Shown: piece by piece, positions 1-33,176 of the stretch | How the letters are laid out: each line of letters starts with the position of its first letter | Numbering within the stretch: position 1 is the stretch's first letter | Assembly: GCF_037911585.1 (NCBI RefSeq) | Contig: NZ_JBAJNS010000001.1 | Location: forward strand, 5,925,001 to 5,989,000 | Source of the DNA: Streptomyces sp. GSL17-111 | GTDB taxonomy: Bacteria; Actinomycetota; Actinomycetes; Streptomycetales; Streptomycetaceae | Direction of reading: 5' to 3' | DNA length: 64,000 bases | Program-made: the position numbers and the translations under genes | Notes under the pieces: generated by a model | Seen by the model: the letters and a program-made list of their open reading frames with translations, nothing else | Databases searched by the model: none | Told to the model about the DNA's origin: nothing

Positions 1-254
1 TCCAACTCGCCGAGCACCTCGTGCACGCGCAGGGCGAGTTCGGGAAGGTTGTCGACGAACGGCTCGTGGCGGCGGTCCTGGCGTCCCGGGTACTGGATCG
101 CGACGACGTCCGCCTGCGGGGACAGCGCCTTGGCGACCGGGAGCCAGAAGCTCGCCGATCCGCCCGCGTGCGGCAGACACACCAGCCGGACCGGTGCGGC
201 CGGTGCGGGCGCGTACGTGCGTACCCAGGTCGAGGTGGTGGCGTGAGCCGTCAT
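1..254 (-). CDS. Type II thioesterase, N-terminal part (runs off left edge)
   Basis: Read on the minus strand from ATG at 254. The first 84 residues contain VRLVCLPHAGGSAS (about residues 18-31) and VVAIQYPGRQDRR, the oxyanion-loop and strand motifs of stand-alone type II thioesterases that clear stalled or mis-primed acyl chains from carrier proteins. The frame stays open to base 1, so the GxSxG nucleophile, Asp and His lie outside the window. It is divergent from the carboxylase/reductase gene and lies next to the PKS, which fits an editing role in the polyketide pathway. A second enzyme of the same family is encoded at 31113-31934. The family call is firm for this fragment; the pathway assignment is by neighbourhood. 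Confidence 0.88.
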   Translation of the reverse strand, partial: MTAHATTSTWVRTYAPAPAAPVRLVCLPHAGGSASFWLPVAKALSPQADVVAIQYPGRQDRRHEPFVDNLPELALRVHEVLGEL

Positions 255-558
255 GTGGTCGTCCACTTCTCGTGTTCCGGAAAGACTGAATGGCGCGGAG
301 GCTGACGTGATGCCACCACCTCGCGGGCGCGCGGACAAGGGGTGGCCGCCCCGAGCAGGGGCACGGGCGCCGCAAGTCAGGGGGCGGACGGTCCCGGGGC
401 GCCCCGAGGCCCCGAGGGCTGGGGTCCCGGCGGGCCGGTAGGGGGTGTCCAGGCCGCGCAGGCCTTGAGTAGCGTCCTCCAGCGCATGGGTTCATCAATG
501 AGGCAGTTCCGAATCGGGCCGGCCAACACGTGTGCCGGCGCCGGGTGAGGGGGCGACC
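255..558. promoter_or_regulatory. Divergent intergenic region between thioesterase and ccr
   Basis: About 300 bases lie between two divergently read cluster genes, so promoters for both should be here. I see no convincing open reading frame with a ribosome site and no clear -35/-10 pair or palindrome. The end of the region (548-554) supplies the ribosome site GAGGGGG for the rightward gene. Confidence 0.4.
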
Positions 559-1815
559 GTGTCAGAATCGCTGTACGAGCTGGGAGACCCCCCACCGCTC
601 GGCGTGGTCCCGGACCAGATGTACGCGAACGTGATCCGCCAGGACCGCTTCGGGGAGCCCGCCAAGGCGATGCAGACCGAGGTCCTGCCGGTGCCCCGCC
701 CCGGGCGCGGCGAGGTGCTCGTCTACGTGATGGCCGCGGGCATCAACTACAACAACGTGTGGGCCTCCCTCGGACAGCCCATCGACGTCATCGCCATGCG
801 GCAGAAGCTGCACGGCGCCACCGAGGACTTCCACATCGGCGGCACCGACGCATCCGGCGTCGTCTGGGCCGTCGGCGAGGGTGTCACGCAGTTCAAGGTG
901 GGCGACGAGGTCGTCACCTCCGGCGCGATCTGGGACGAGACCGCCGAGGACGTCCGGATGGGCTGCGACCCCCTCGCCTCCAAGTCCCTGCTGGCCTGGG
1001 GCTACGAGTCCAACTACGGCTCCTTCGCCCAGTTCACCCGCGTCAAGGAACAGCAGTGCCACCCCAAGCCCCGGAACCTGTCCTGGGAGAGCGCGGGCAG
1101 CTTCCTGGTGACCGGCGCCACCGCCTACCGCCAGCTCACCGGCTGGGCGCCGAACGACGTACGCCCCGGCGATCCCGTGCTGATCTGGGGCGGCTCGGGC
1201 GGCGTCGGCTCGGCCGCCATCCAGGTCACCAACCTGCGCGGCGGCATCCCGATCGCCGTCGTCTCCAGCGAGGAGCGGGCGAAGTACGCCCTCGACCTCG
1301 GCGCCAAGGGCGTCATCGACCGTACCGAGTTCCATCACTGGGGACGGCTCCCCGACCTCGACGACAAGGCCGCCGCGAAGGCCTGGACCTCCGAGGTCCG
1401 CCGTTTCGGCGCCAAGTTCTGGGAGGTCCTGGGCGAGCGCCGCAACCCGCGGATCGTCGTGGAACACCCCGGCGAGGAGACTCTGCCGACCTCCATGTTC
1501 CTGTGCGACAACGGCGGCATGGTCGTCATCTGCGGTGGCACCAGCGGCTACAACGGCGACCTGGACCTGCGCTACCTCTGGATGCGCAGCAAGCGGCTGC
1601 AGGGCTCGCACGGCTCCAACACCCGTGAGAACCGGGCCGTCATCCGCCTCATGTCCGAGGGCCGCCTCGACCCCTGCATCACCTGGTGCGGCACCTTCGA
1701 CGACATCGCCGATGGCCACCAGCGCCTCTACGAGAACCGGCAGGGCACCGGCAACTTCGCCGTCCTCGTCAACGCCACCTCACACGGCCTGACCACGCTG
1801 TCTGGGGTCATGTAG
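559..1815 (+). CDS. ccr: Crotonyl-CoA carboxylase/reductase family protein (enoyl-CoA reductive carboxylase)
   Basis: The 418-residue product is a medium-chain dehydrogenase/reductase of the CCR type. Features include N-terminal YELGDPPPLGVVPDQMYA, AGINYNNVWASLGQP, the NADPH-binding stretch LIWGGSGGVGSAAIQ (about residues 210-225) and C-terminal YLWMRSKRLQGSH. CCRs carboxylate and reduce an enoyl-CoA to an alkylmalonyl-CoA extender unit such as ethylmalonyl-CoA. Start GTG 559 is chosen because GAGGGGG ends five bases before it; an upstream in-frame ATG at 532 has no ribosome site. The PKS start follows 86 bases downstream, so the two genes may be co-transcribed. Several positions differ from the usual primary-metabolism CCR (for example SFLVTGATAYRQL where YGLTYFTAYRML is typical, from memory), hinting at a specialised paralogue with another enoyl-CoA substrate. 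Confidence 0.88.
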   Translation: MSESLYELGDPPPLGVVPDQMYANVIRQDRFGEPAKAMQTEVLPVPRPGRGEVLVYVMAAGINYNNVWASLGQPIDVIAMRQKLHGATEDFHIGGTDASGVVWAVGEGVTQFKVGDEVVTSGAIWDETAEDVRMGCDPLASKSLLAWGYESNYGSFAQFTRVKEQQCHPKPRNLSWESAGSFLVTGATAYRQLTGWAPNDVRPGDPVLIWGGSGGVGSAAIQVTNLRGGIPIAVVSSEERAKYALDLGAKGVIDRTEFHHWGRLPDLDDKAAAKAWTSEVRRFGAKFWEVLGERRNPRIVVEHPGEETLPTSMFLCDNGGMVVICGGTSGYNGDLDLRYLWMRSKRLQGSHGSNTRENRAVIRLMSEGRLDPCITWCGTFDDIADGHQRLYENRQGTGNFAVLVNATSHGLTTLSGVM

Positions 1816-1901
1816 GGGTTGCCGGGCGACGATCACCGCTTCCTACGATGGCGCGCGTCGTCGGTGCCGGCCGAGACCATCCCTGAGCGGTGGAGAACTC
1901 G

Positions 1902-26582
<24,681 letters not shown>

Positions 26583-26604
26583 TCCCGCGCACGACGCGAC
26601 ACGG

Positions 26605-26656
26605 CGACGAGAGCGTGGCCCGGACCGGTTCCCCGGTCCGGGCCACGCTCTCGTCG
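26605..26656. terminator. Perfect 24-bp hairpin, bidirectional terminator
   Basis: Bases 26605-26628 and 26633-26656 are exact reverse complements, separated by the loop TTCC. The hairpin sits between the PKS stop (26582) and the convergent regulator stop (26771), so it can end transcription from both sides. No long T-run follows on either strand, as is common for actinomycete terminators. Confidence 0.9.
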
Positions 26657-26770
26657 ATACTGCTTCTGTCCCCGCTGCTCCTCACCCTGCCGGTGTTGCC
26701 GCCGCTGGCCGCTGCCACCGGTACGGCGCGGTTGCCGCGCGCCGGTGCCGCGGTGGGTCCCGGCGGCCTG

Positions 26771-29700
26771 TCAGCTCACCTTGTCCTGCCTCGGCTGATA
26801 GCCGTCCGCCGCCAGCAGCCAGCTCGGCAGAGCGGTGCGCTGCCGTACGTTCAGTTTCCGGTATGTCCGGGTCAGGTGCTGCTCCACGGTGCTCACGGTG
26901 ATGAACAGCGCGTCGGAGATCTGCCGGTTCGTCTGCCCCCGCGCGGCCAGTACGGCCACCCGGAGTTCGGCCTCGCTCAGCACGTCGTCCCGGTCCGCGC
27001 CCTCCGCCGCGTCCCCCGCCTTGCCCGTCCGGTCCTGCCACTCCGGCGCCTGGCGCGCCCAGGGGGCGCCGTCCGGGCCGCTCTGGGCCCTGTCCTCGGC
27101 GGGGAACGGGAAGTACCGGGTGCGTCCGGGCTCCCCGGACTGCCGCAGCACCTTGTCGGTGTCGGCCAGCGCCTGGGAGAGCCCGCGCCGGTCACCGCAG
27201 GACTGGAAGAGCTCGACCGCCTTGGAGAGCAGCTTGCGCCGGTGGTCCGACGCCGCGGTGGTGGAGAGCAGGTGCAGCGCCCGCCCCCGGGTCCGCTCGT
27301 CGAGTCCGTGCGGCACGTGCAGCTGCTCCCGCAACAGCTGTGCGGCGTGTGTGCGGTGGCCGAGCGAGATCTGTACGCGTGCCAGCTCCAAGCGCCACGG
27401 CACCAGCCCGGCGGCCTCCAGCTTCCAGGCGCGCATCATGGCGCCGCAGCGCTGGAAGTCCGACGAGGCGGCCTGGTACCGCCCTACGGCCAGATGGTAG
27501 GAGCCCCGGGCGCCCAGGTAGTGCGCACCCACCGGCGTACGGAACATCCCCGGGGGCACCGGCTCGGTGAGCAGGCGGTCCGCCTCGGCATGTCTGCCGG
27601 TCTCCGTCGCACAGGCGACCAGCGTGCTCACCGGCCCGCCGACGGCCACGCCCCACGCGGGTGCGGGCAGGTCCTCCAGTGCGGCACGGGCACCCTTCTC
27701 CGCCTCGGCCAGATCGCCCAGACGCAGCGCGGCCTCCGCGCGGATCGCCCGCACGACACCTCGCCACGCGGGGGTGTGGCAAACCTCAGGCCGATCGAGC
27801 AGCGTGCCGCTCCACGCCACGACTCGGTCGGCGCGCCCCGCGTACAGCAGGGCCAGCAGCGGGGCGACGAGCAGGCCGCGGTTGCCGCGGTCGAGTTGGT
27901 GCTGCTGGAGGAACTGCTCGGCGGCGGCCGTACTGTCCACCTCGTCCGTCGGGAGCAGGGCGCTGCACAGCACGGAGACGGACTGCAGCAACGGGCTGAC
28001 CGAGTGGGGCGCGGTGGCGGCACGGCCCCACAGGCTCTGCGACGCGCGTAGCGGCATCAGGTGGTCGGGGTGGGAGAGGGAGACCAGCAGCCGCATCGCC
28101 AGCAACCGCCCGTCCGTGGAGACCGCCGCCCCGTCGGCCTTCGCCCCCGGATCCGGGGCCCCGGGGGTCGACGCCTGGCCACCCCCGGCGCCGACGGCCA
28201 CCACGGCTTTCGCTCCGGCGGTCTCGGCGGTTCTGTCTCTGGGACCGGCGGCGACCGCTTCGGCGGCCTCCTCCGCCCGGCCCTGCCACAGCAGGTACGG
28301 CACCGCGGCGACCGCCGGCGGCGCCGGGTCCCCGCCGTTCCGCGCGGACCGCACCAGCCGGTCGAGATCACCGGCGGCCGCCAGCGGATTGACCTGCCAG
28401 CGCGCGCTGACCAACATCGTCGTGAGGGCCTCGCGCCGCTCCTCGTCCGTGCCGACGCCGCAGCCCAGCCGCAGGTAGGCCACCGTCAGGTCGGGACGGC
28501 CCGCGGACAGTGCCTGTTCGGCGGCCTCCTGGAGGACGGGCACCGCCCACTTCTCCCCGGTGCCCCCGGAGGCGACCAGGTGCCCGGCGACCACACCCGG
28601 CTCGGCGCCGTACTCGTGCAGTGTCCTCGCCGCCCGCTCGTGCAGCCTCTGGCGTGTCTCGGCGGGCGTGTCGGACAGCACCGCGTGCAGGATGCGCGGG
28701 TGCCGCAGCCGGTCGTTGTCGACCAGACCCGAACTGTGCAGCACCCGCAGCGCCGACACGACTGAGGCGGGCAGCAGGCCGATGAGCTGGCCGAGCAGTT
28801 CCTGCGAGACCGGCTGGTCGAGCACCGCCAGCGCCCGTGCGACGGTCCTGGCCTCCGGCTCGTGACGGTACAGACTGTGGAGCACGGCCCGGTCGAGCGC
28901 GTCCTCGGCACGGGACACCGGCGCCGGCCCGTCCTTGCCGCTGCGGGCGGGCTCGCCCACCAGCGCCTGGACGAGCAGCGGATTGCCACCGGTCATGCGC
29001 ACCAGGAGCCGCGCCTCCTGCACCACCTCACCGCTCGGTGTACTCCCGTCCCCGCCGCCGAGCTCGTGCAACTGCCGTGCGACGGAGTCCGCGTCCAGCG
29101 GGGGCAGCGTGAGATGGGACAGTCGGGGCCGGCTGCGCAACTCCGCGTGGAACAGCGGGTTCGCCGGGCGGAGCGTCAGCATCTCGGAGAACAGCACCAT
29201 GATCGGGGCGTGGTGTAGCCGACGGGTCACGTACAGCAGGCAGTGCAGCGATGTCGCGTCCGCGTAGTGGAGGTCGTCCACCACGAGGACGAGCGGCCCG
29301 CGGTCGACCAGGTTGAGCAGGGCCGCGAACACGTCGCGCAACAGCGGTGGCCACATGGGCCCTTCGGCGGGGAGCTCGTCCGCCGCCGCCCACCTGGCCT
29401 CGGCCGCGGGAATGGTGCCGGCGGCCTCACGCATCAGCTCCTCGACCCGCGTGGTGTCGCTCCCCGCCAGTCGTGCACCGTGGAGAAGTTGCCCGAGCAC
29501 CCCGAAGGGCAGGCCCTGCTCCGTACGGGATCCGGCGGCCGTCAGCACCTGGGCACCAGTGGCGGCCGCCCAGGTACCGAAGCTGTCCAGTAGCTGTGTC
29601 TTGCCGCTGCCCACCGGGCCCGTCACGAGGGCCACATGCCCCTGTCTGTGTTTCTCACAAAACTGCAGGTTTTGGCTCAGTTGCGCGAGTTGCTCATCTC

Positions 29701-29818
29701 GTGCGATCAGCACCACTGGTCCTGCCTCCCCGTCTGCGGTGCCGGACCAACAGGTACTGGCTGGTACTCCGCCCCGTACCGTGCCGCCGGACGTGCCCGC
29801 CTGTTCTGCGTGAGTCAT
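26771..29818 (-). CDS. LAL-family LuxR regulator (large ATP-binding, PikD type)
   Basis: A 1015-residue product. An N-terminal AAA-type ATPase has Walker A GPVGSGKTQLLD (about residues 62-73) and Walker B LVLVVDDLHYAD. A long helical repeat middle follows. The C-terminal LuxR helix-turn-helix reads LSEAELRVAVLAARGQTNRQ and continues to KLNVRQRTALP. LAL proteins are usually pathway-specific activators of macrolide and polyene clusters. Start ATG at 29818 (MTHAEQAG) is chosen by protein character; no strong ribosome site is seen, and a frame extends upstream with non-protein-like composition. The gene converges on the PKS with a hairpin between. It most likely activates the PKS cluster, by family habit and position. 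Confidence 0.93.
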   Translation of the reverse strand: MTHAEQAGTSGGTVRGGVPASTCWSGTADGEAGPVVLIARDEQLAQLSQNLQFCEKHRQGHVALVTGPVGSGKTQLLDSFGTWAAATGAQVLTAAGSRTEQGLPFGVLGQLLHGARLAGSDTTRVEELMREAAGTIPAAEARWAAADELPAEGPMWPPLLRDVFAALLNLVDRGPLVLVVDDLHYADATSLHCLLYVTRRLHHAPIMVLFSEMLTLRPANPLFHAELRSRPRLSHLTLPPLDADSVARQLHELGGGDGSTPSGEVVQEARLLVRMTGGNPLLVQALVGEPARSGKDGPAPVSRAEDALDRAVLHSLYRHEPEARTVARALAVLDQPVSQELLGQLIGLLPASVVSALRVLHSSGLVDNDRLRHPRILHAVLSDTPAETRQRLHERAARTLHEYGAEPGVVAGHLVASGGTGEKWAVPVLQEAAEQALSAGRPDLTVAYLRLGCGVGTDEERREALTTMLVSARWQVNPLAAAGDLDRLVRSARNGGDPAPPAVAAVPYLLWQGRAEEAAEAVAAGPRDRTAETAGAKAVVAVGAGGGQASTPGAPDPGAKADGAAVSTDGRLLAMRLLVSLSHPDHLMPLRASQSLWGRAATAPHSVSPLLQSVSVLCSALLPTDEVDSTAAAEQFLQQHQLDRGNRGLLVAPLLALLYAGRADRVVAWSGTLLDRPEVCHTPAWRGVVRAIRAEAALRLGDLAEAEKGARAALEDLPAPAWGVAVGGPVSTLVACATETGRHAEADRLLTEPVPPGMFRTPVGAHYLGARGSYHLAVGRYQAASSDFQRCGAMMRAWKLEAAGLVPWRLELARVQISLGHRTHAAQLLREQLHVPHGLDERTRGRALHLLSTTAASDHRRKLLSKAVELFQSCGDRRGLSQALADTDKVLRQSGEPGRTRYFPFPAEDRAQSGPDGAPWARQAPEWQDRTGKAGDAAEGADRDDVLSEAELRVAVLAARGQTNRQISDALFITVSTVEQHLTRTYRKLNVRQRTALPSWLLAADGYQPRQDKVS

Positions 29819-30709
29819 CGACGGGGGTGACTCTATGCCGCTCCGTGAGACTTCGGAACTGGCAAGATTTCTCAAGTACGAAGCAATGGCGTAGTCAAGT
29901 TTCGGCCAACGTGGCATATGTGCCTGAGGGGTGCAACAGCTTCGATCCCGCGCATGCATGCTGATCACGGGCGTCTGGCGGGTTTGGGGGCGATTCATCG
30001 GGTGCGGGCAGCGGTGATCGCCGAGGAGGCCGTCCGGTGCGGGCTCTCCAAGGTCTCTCGGGCGGTGGGCGGGCGCGCCGGGTGGGCAGGGCGATTGTGG
30101 GAGTCGGGTGACCATGCGTTGACCACTTTCCGCCCACAGGTCGGTGAAGTCTTCGGCCCAGCAACCGAGCTGGGGCAGGTGGAGGCGGCTAGCAACCCTG
30201 CCCCGGTGGCCGCTGGGTGACAGGCCGCAGCGACAGCGTCGGTGCCCGGTACCGGAGTGCGGCGGCCGCGGCGCCGTGCAGGCGTGCCGCCGCATCGCCG
30301 CTCAGGGGGAGGCAGTACGGAGCAGCCGAGCGCGGGAAGGCGCACGTGCGGGCCTCGTCGACGCCGACTGTGGCGGGGGTGAGGGGGTGGGTCCGAAGAG
30401 GCGGGTGACACGGTCGGCGGTCTCCCGGGGGCACCTGCGGGGCCGCGCGGCGGTTGGTCGGCGATCTGGCCGGGGCAGTCGCGCTCGCGGCCGGACCGGA
30501 CGCGGTCAGGCAGGGCAGCCGACGGCCCGTGCGTGTGCGCCGAGCGCATGGGCAAGGAGGGTCCTGCCGGACGCCAGGCCGCCGGTCGCCAGGGTTAGTT
30601 GCCCCGTTCCGGACGCGCAGCGGTCAGCTGACTGCTGGGGCGACACCCCACAGGTGTGGTGGAGGGGCGCCGGAGCCCGGAGGGCCGGCCGGGCGGAGCG
30701 ACGCCGCGC
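29819..30709. other. Non-coding stretch upstream of the LAL regulator
   Basis: About 890 bases between the regulator start and the next gene on the same strand. Long open frames exist on both strands but their products are Pro/Arg/Gly-rich shadows without ribosome sites or recognisable domains. The promoter of the regulator should be in its left part (29819-29950). I see no repeat or clear promoter hexamers. Confidence 0.4.
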
Positions 30710-30988
30710 TCACTGTGCGAGGCGGGCGAGCCCGGCCTCGCACAGTTCCGCCACCCACACATCCAGCTCGGCCCGGATGCCGACGGGGTTCGTGCCCCAG
30801 TGGCGGGCCAGGGTTTCGGCCGCGGCGGCGCGATCGCCGTCGAGCCGGCGCAGCGCGATCCACATCGCCGTGCACGCGGGGGAGTAGCGGTAGGCGCGGG
30901 AGCGGCCTGCCGTGTCGGGGAAGCGTAGCTCCAGGGAGCCGTCCGCGCGGATGTCGACACCGACTCCGGGTAACGGTTGGACCCGCAC
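30710..30988 (-). CDS. PqqD-like small protein (possible RiPP-recognition-element fold)
   Basis: A 92-residue protein read from GTG 30988, which is preceded by the strong ribosome site AGGGGAGG with five bases of spacing. A TTG at 31018 would add ten residues but lacks such a site. The pattern RYSPACTAMWIALRRLDGDR, then TLARHWGTNPVGIRAELDVW and ELCEAGLARLAQ resembles PqqD-family winged helices (start-of-helix Trp, regular i/i+7 Val-Leu, and the terminal ELxxAGL). These bind peptides or partner enzymes. Codon 6 (30971-30973) is TTA, so translation would need the bldA tRNA in Streptomyces. It lies last in the rmlA-rmlB-thioesterase set. The call is by pattern only; the substrate is unknown. Confidence 0.6.
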   Translation of the reverse strand: MRVQPLPGVGVDIRADGSLELRFPDTAGRSRAYRYSPACTAMWIALRRLDGDRAAAAETLARHWGTNPVGIRAELDVWVAELCEAGLARLAQ

Positions 30989-31112
30989 ACAGACCTCCCC
31001 TGGACGTGCCGGGCGCAAGCCGCGGTGCCGGACACTGCACGGTAGGCCGGTGCCGGTGCCGCAAACCAGGTGGCGACGGCAGAAACCGGGGTGGCAGGCA
31101 GGAGGCGAACCC

Positions 31113-31934
31113 CTACGCGACGTCCGGTTCAGGTGACGGCAGGGGTTGTGCCGCCCGCTCCCGGGCGCCGCCCATCGCGGCCTCGACGACGCGGCAGACG
31201 TCCCCGACGTGGTCGTCCAGGTAGAAGTGGCCGCCTGGCAGGACGTGCAGCTCGGCGGAGCCGCCTTGGACGACGTCCTGCCAGGCGCGCGCGTCCTCGA
31301 CCGGGACGTGTGGGTCCGCGTCGCCGGTGAGTACGGTCAGCGGGACCGTCAGGGCCGGGTCCGGGCGGGGCCGGTAGCCGTCAGCCATCCGGGCGTCGTT
31401 GCGCAGTGCGGGGAGCACCACCTCCAGCAGCTCCTGCTCCTGGAAGACCAGCGGGTCGCACCCCTGCAGCCTCGCCACCTCGGCGATCAGCGCGCCGTCG
31501 TCCCGCAGGAACGCCAGGTCGTGGCGTGGCAGCGAGGGGGAGCGGCGTCCCGAGACGAACAGATGCGCCGGCGGGTGTCCGGCGTCGCTCAGTCGGCGGG
31601 CCGCCTCGTAGGCGAGGGTGGCGCCCAGGCTGTGCCCGAAGAGCGCGTACGGGCGGTCGGCCGCCTCGCGCAGCACCGGCACCAAAGCGTCGACGGTGGC
31701 CTCGACGCTGGTGAGGAAGGGCTCGTCGTGCCGGTCCTGCCGCCCCGGGTACTGCACCGCCACCGCCTCCACCCAGCGCGCGAGTTCCCGGGTCAGGGTG
31801 ACGTAGGCGGAGGCGGAGCCGCCCCCGTGGGGCAGGCAGAACAGGCGTACGGCGGCGCTCTCGTCGCGCCGGTAGCGGCGCAGCCAGCGGGAGGCCGCCG
31901 CCTGCCGGGAGGTGGCGTCGGCGGGGGCGTTCAC
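31113..31934 (-). CDS. Type II thioesterase
   Basis: A 273-residue alpha/beta hydrolase. It has VRLFCLPHGGGSAS, VQYPGRQDRHDEP, the nucleophile elbow ALFGHSLGA, the acid in LTGDADPHVPV and the catalytic His in LPGGHFYLDDH, a complete Ser-Asp-His triad. Type II thioesterases free PKS or NRPS carrier proteins from aberrant acyl groups. Start GTG 31934 is preceded by GAGGAG at nine bases and lies 29 bases after the rmlB stop, so the genes are probably co-transcribed. Longer starts overlap the rmlB end and lack a ribosome site. With the enzyme at the left edge, the cluster has two type II thioesterases. Confidence 0.93.
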   Translation of the reverse strand: MNAPADATSRQAAASRWLRRYRRDESAAVRLFCLPHGGGSASAYVTLTRELARWVEAVAVQYPGRQDRHDEPFLTSVEATVDALVPVLREAADRPYALFGHSLGATLAYEAARRLSDAGHPPAHLFVSGRRSPSLPRHDLAFLRDDGALIAEVARLQGCDPLVFQEQELLEVVLPALRNDARMADGYRPRPDPALTVPLTVLTGDADPHVPVEDARAWQDVVQGGSAELHVLPGGHFYLDDHVGDVCRVVEAAMGGARERAAQPLPSPEPDVA

Positions 31935-31963
31935 GGCTGTCGGCTCCTCGGTCGGTGGTGGGT

Positions 31964-32947
31964 TCAGGCGGGAAGGGCGGAGTTCAGCGGCTCCCACCAC
32001 GACCGGTGCTCGCGGTACCAGCGGACCGTCTCGGCGAGGCCTCGGTCGAAGGAGACGTGCGGCGCGTACCCCAGCTCGCGCGAGATCTTGCCGGTGTCCA
32101 CCGAGTACCGCCGGTCGTGACCGGCACGGTCCTTGACGTGGCGGACGCAGGAGGCGTCGCGGCCGGTCAGCTCCAGGAGGCGGTCGACGAGCCCGCGGTT
32201 GGTCAGCTCGGTGCCGCCGCCGATGTTGTAGACCTCACCCGCTCTGCCCCCCGCGGCGACCAGGGCGATGCCCCGGCAGTGGTCGTCGACGTGGAGCCAG
32301 TCGCGCCGGTTGCCACCGTCGCCGTAGAGCGGCAGGGTCAGGCCGTCGATCAGACGTGTGGTGAAGAGCGGGACGGCCTTCTCGGGGTACTGGTGGGGGC
32401 CGTAGTTGTTGGAGCAGCGGGTCACCCGCACGTCCAGGCCGTGGGTGCGGTGAAAGGCCAGCGCGAGCAGGTCCGATGACGCCTTGGAGGCGGCGTAGGG
32501 GGAGTTGGGCCGCAGCGGTTCGTCCTCCGTCCAGGAACCCTCGTCGACGGAGCCGTAGACCTCGTCGGTCGACACGTGCACGAACCGAACCCCTCTGACG
32601 GCGGCAGCCGCTCGCAGCAGCGTATGCGTGCCCAGCACGTTGGTGGTCACGAACGCGGACGCGTCATCGATGGACCGGTCCACGTGGGACTCGGCGGCGA
32701 AGTGCACCACCAGGTCCGTGCCGCGCGTCAGCCGCTCCGCCAGCGGGCCGTCGCAGATGTCGCCCCTGACGAACTCCAGGCGCGGATCGTCCGCCACCGA
32801 AGCCAGGTTGGCGAGGTTCCCCGCGTAGGTCAGCTTGTCGAGGACGACGACGCGGGTGGCCGACAGATCCGGGTAGCCGTCGGACAGCAGCCTCCGCACG
32901 AAGTGCGAGCCGATGAAGCCCGCACCTCCTGTCACCAGTACGCGCAT
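31964..32947 (-). CDS. rmlB: dTDP-glucose 4,6-dehydratase
   Basis: A 327-residue extended short-chain dehydrogenase that converts dTDP-glucose to dTDP-4-keto-6-deoxyglucose, the branch point to deoxysugars. Visible features are [20 protein letters not shown] (NAD binding), DKLTYAGN, FAAESHVDRSID, STDEVYG with catalytic Asp-Glu, PYAASKASSD (YxxxK), RCSNNYGPHQYPEK and GDGGNRRDWLHVDDH. Start ATG 32947 follows GAAAGG by nine bases. It stands between rmlA and the thioesterase gene on the same strand. Later deoxysugar genes and a glycosyltransferase are not in the window and would have to lie to the left or elsewhere. Confidence 0.97.
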   Translation of the reverse strand: MRVLVTGGAGFIGSHFVRRLLSDGYPDLSATRVVVLDKLTYAGNLANLASVADDPRLEFVRGDICDGPLAERLTRGTDLVVHFAAESHVDRSIDDASAFVTTNVLGTHTLLRAAAAVRGVRFVHVSTDEVYGSVDEGSWTEDEPLRPNSPYAASKASSDLLALAFHRTHGLDVRVTRCSNNYGPHQYPEKAVPLFTTRLIDGLTLPLYGDGGNRRDWLHVDDHCRGIALVAAGGRAGEVYNIGGGTELTNRGLVDRLLELTGRDASCVRHVKDRAGHDRRYSVDTGKISRELGYAPHVSFDRGLAETVRWYREHRSWWEPLNSALPA

Positions 32948-33176
32948 CGTCACGGGCCTTTCACAGCGGTCTCGGAACGGGAGGGACGAGCGGCCGTCCT
33001 CGGCAGGGGGTGCCGCCGGGTATGCCGCAGGGGGCGTCCGCCGGTGCCGGTGGGTGCCCGGGTGAAGTCTCCCGGCTCCGGCTGGATCCCAGGGGTCGAG
33101 CAGGGCCGGAAGCGGCCCGCGGCGGCGGGGCCCGCCGGGGGAGTCCGACGGCGCGGGGGAGCGGGGCGAAGCGGCC

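Noticed and set aside
562-1719. Long minus-strand open frame opposite ccr, and similar long antisense frames under the PKS and NRPS genes
   Set aside because: They are shadows of GC-rich coding sequence: Ala/Gly/Arg-rich, no domains, no ribosome sites, and the sense strand has clear motifs.
1890-1901. GTG 1890 as the PKS start
   Set aside because: The ribosome site GGTGGAGA lies between it and ATG 1902, so the ATG is the better start.
29821-30295. N-terminal extension of the LAL regulator to 30295
   Set aside because: The extra 159 residues are non-conserved in appearance and lack family character; the recognisable protein begins near MTHAEQAG at 29818.
29995-30555. Open frames in the region between the LAL regulator and the PqqD-like gene
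   Set aside because: Pro/Arg-rich products without ribosome sites or domain motifs on either strand; no codon bias favouring one frame.
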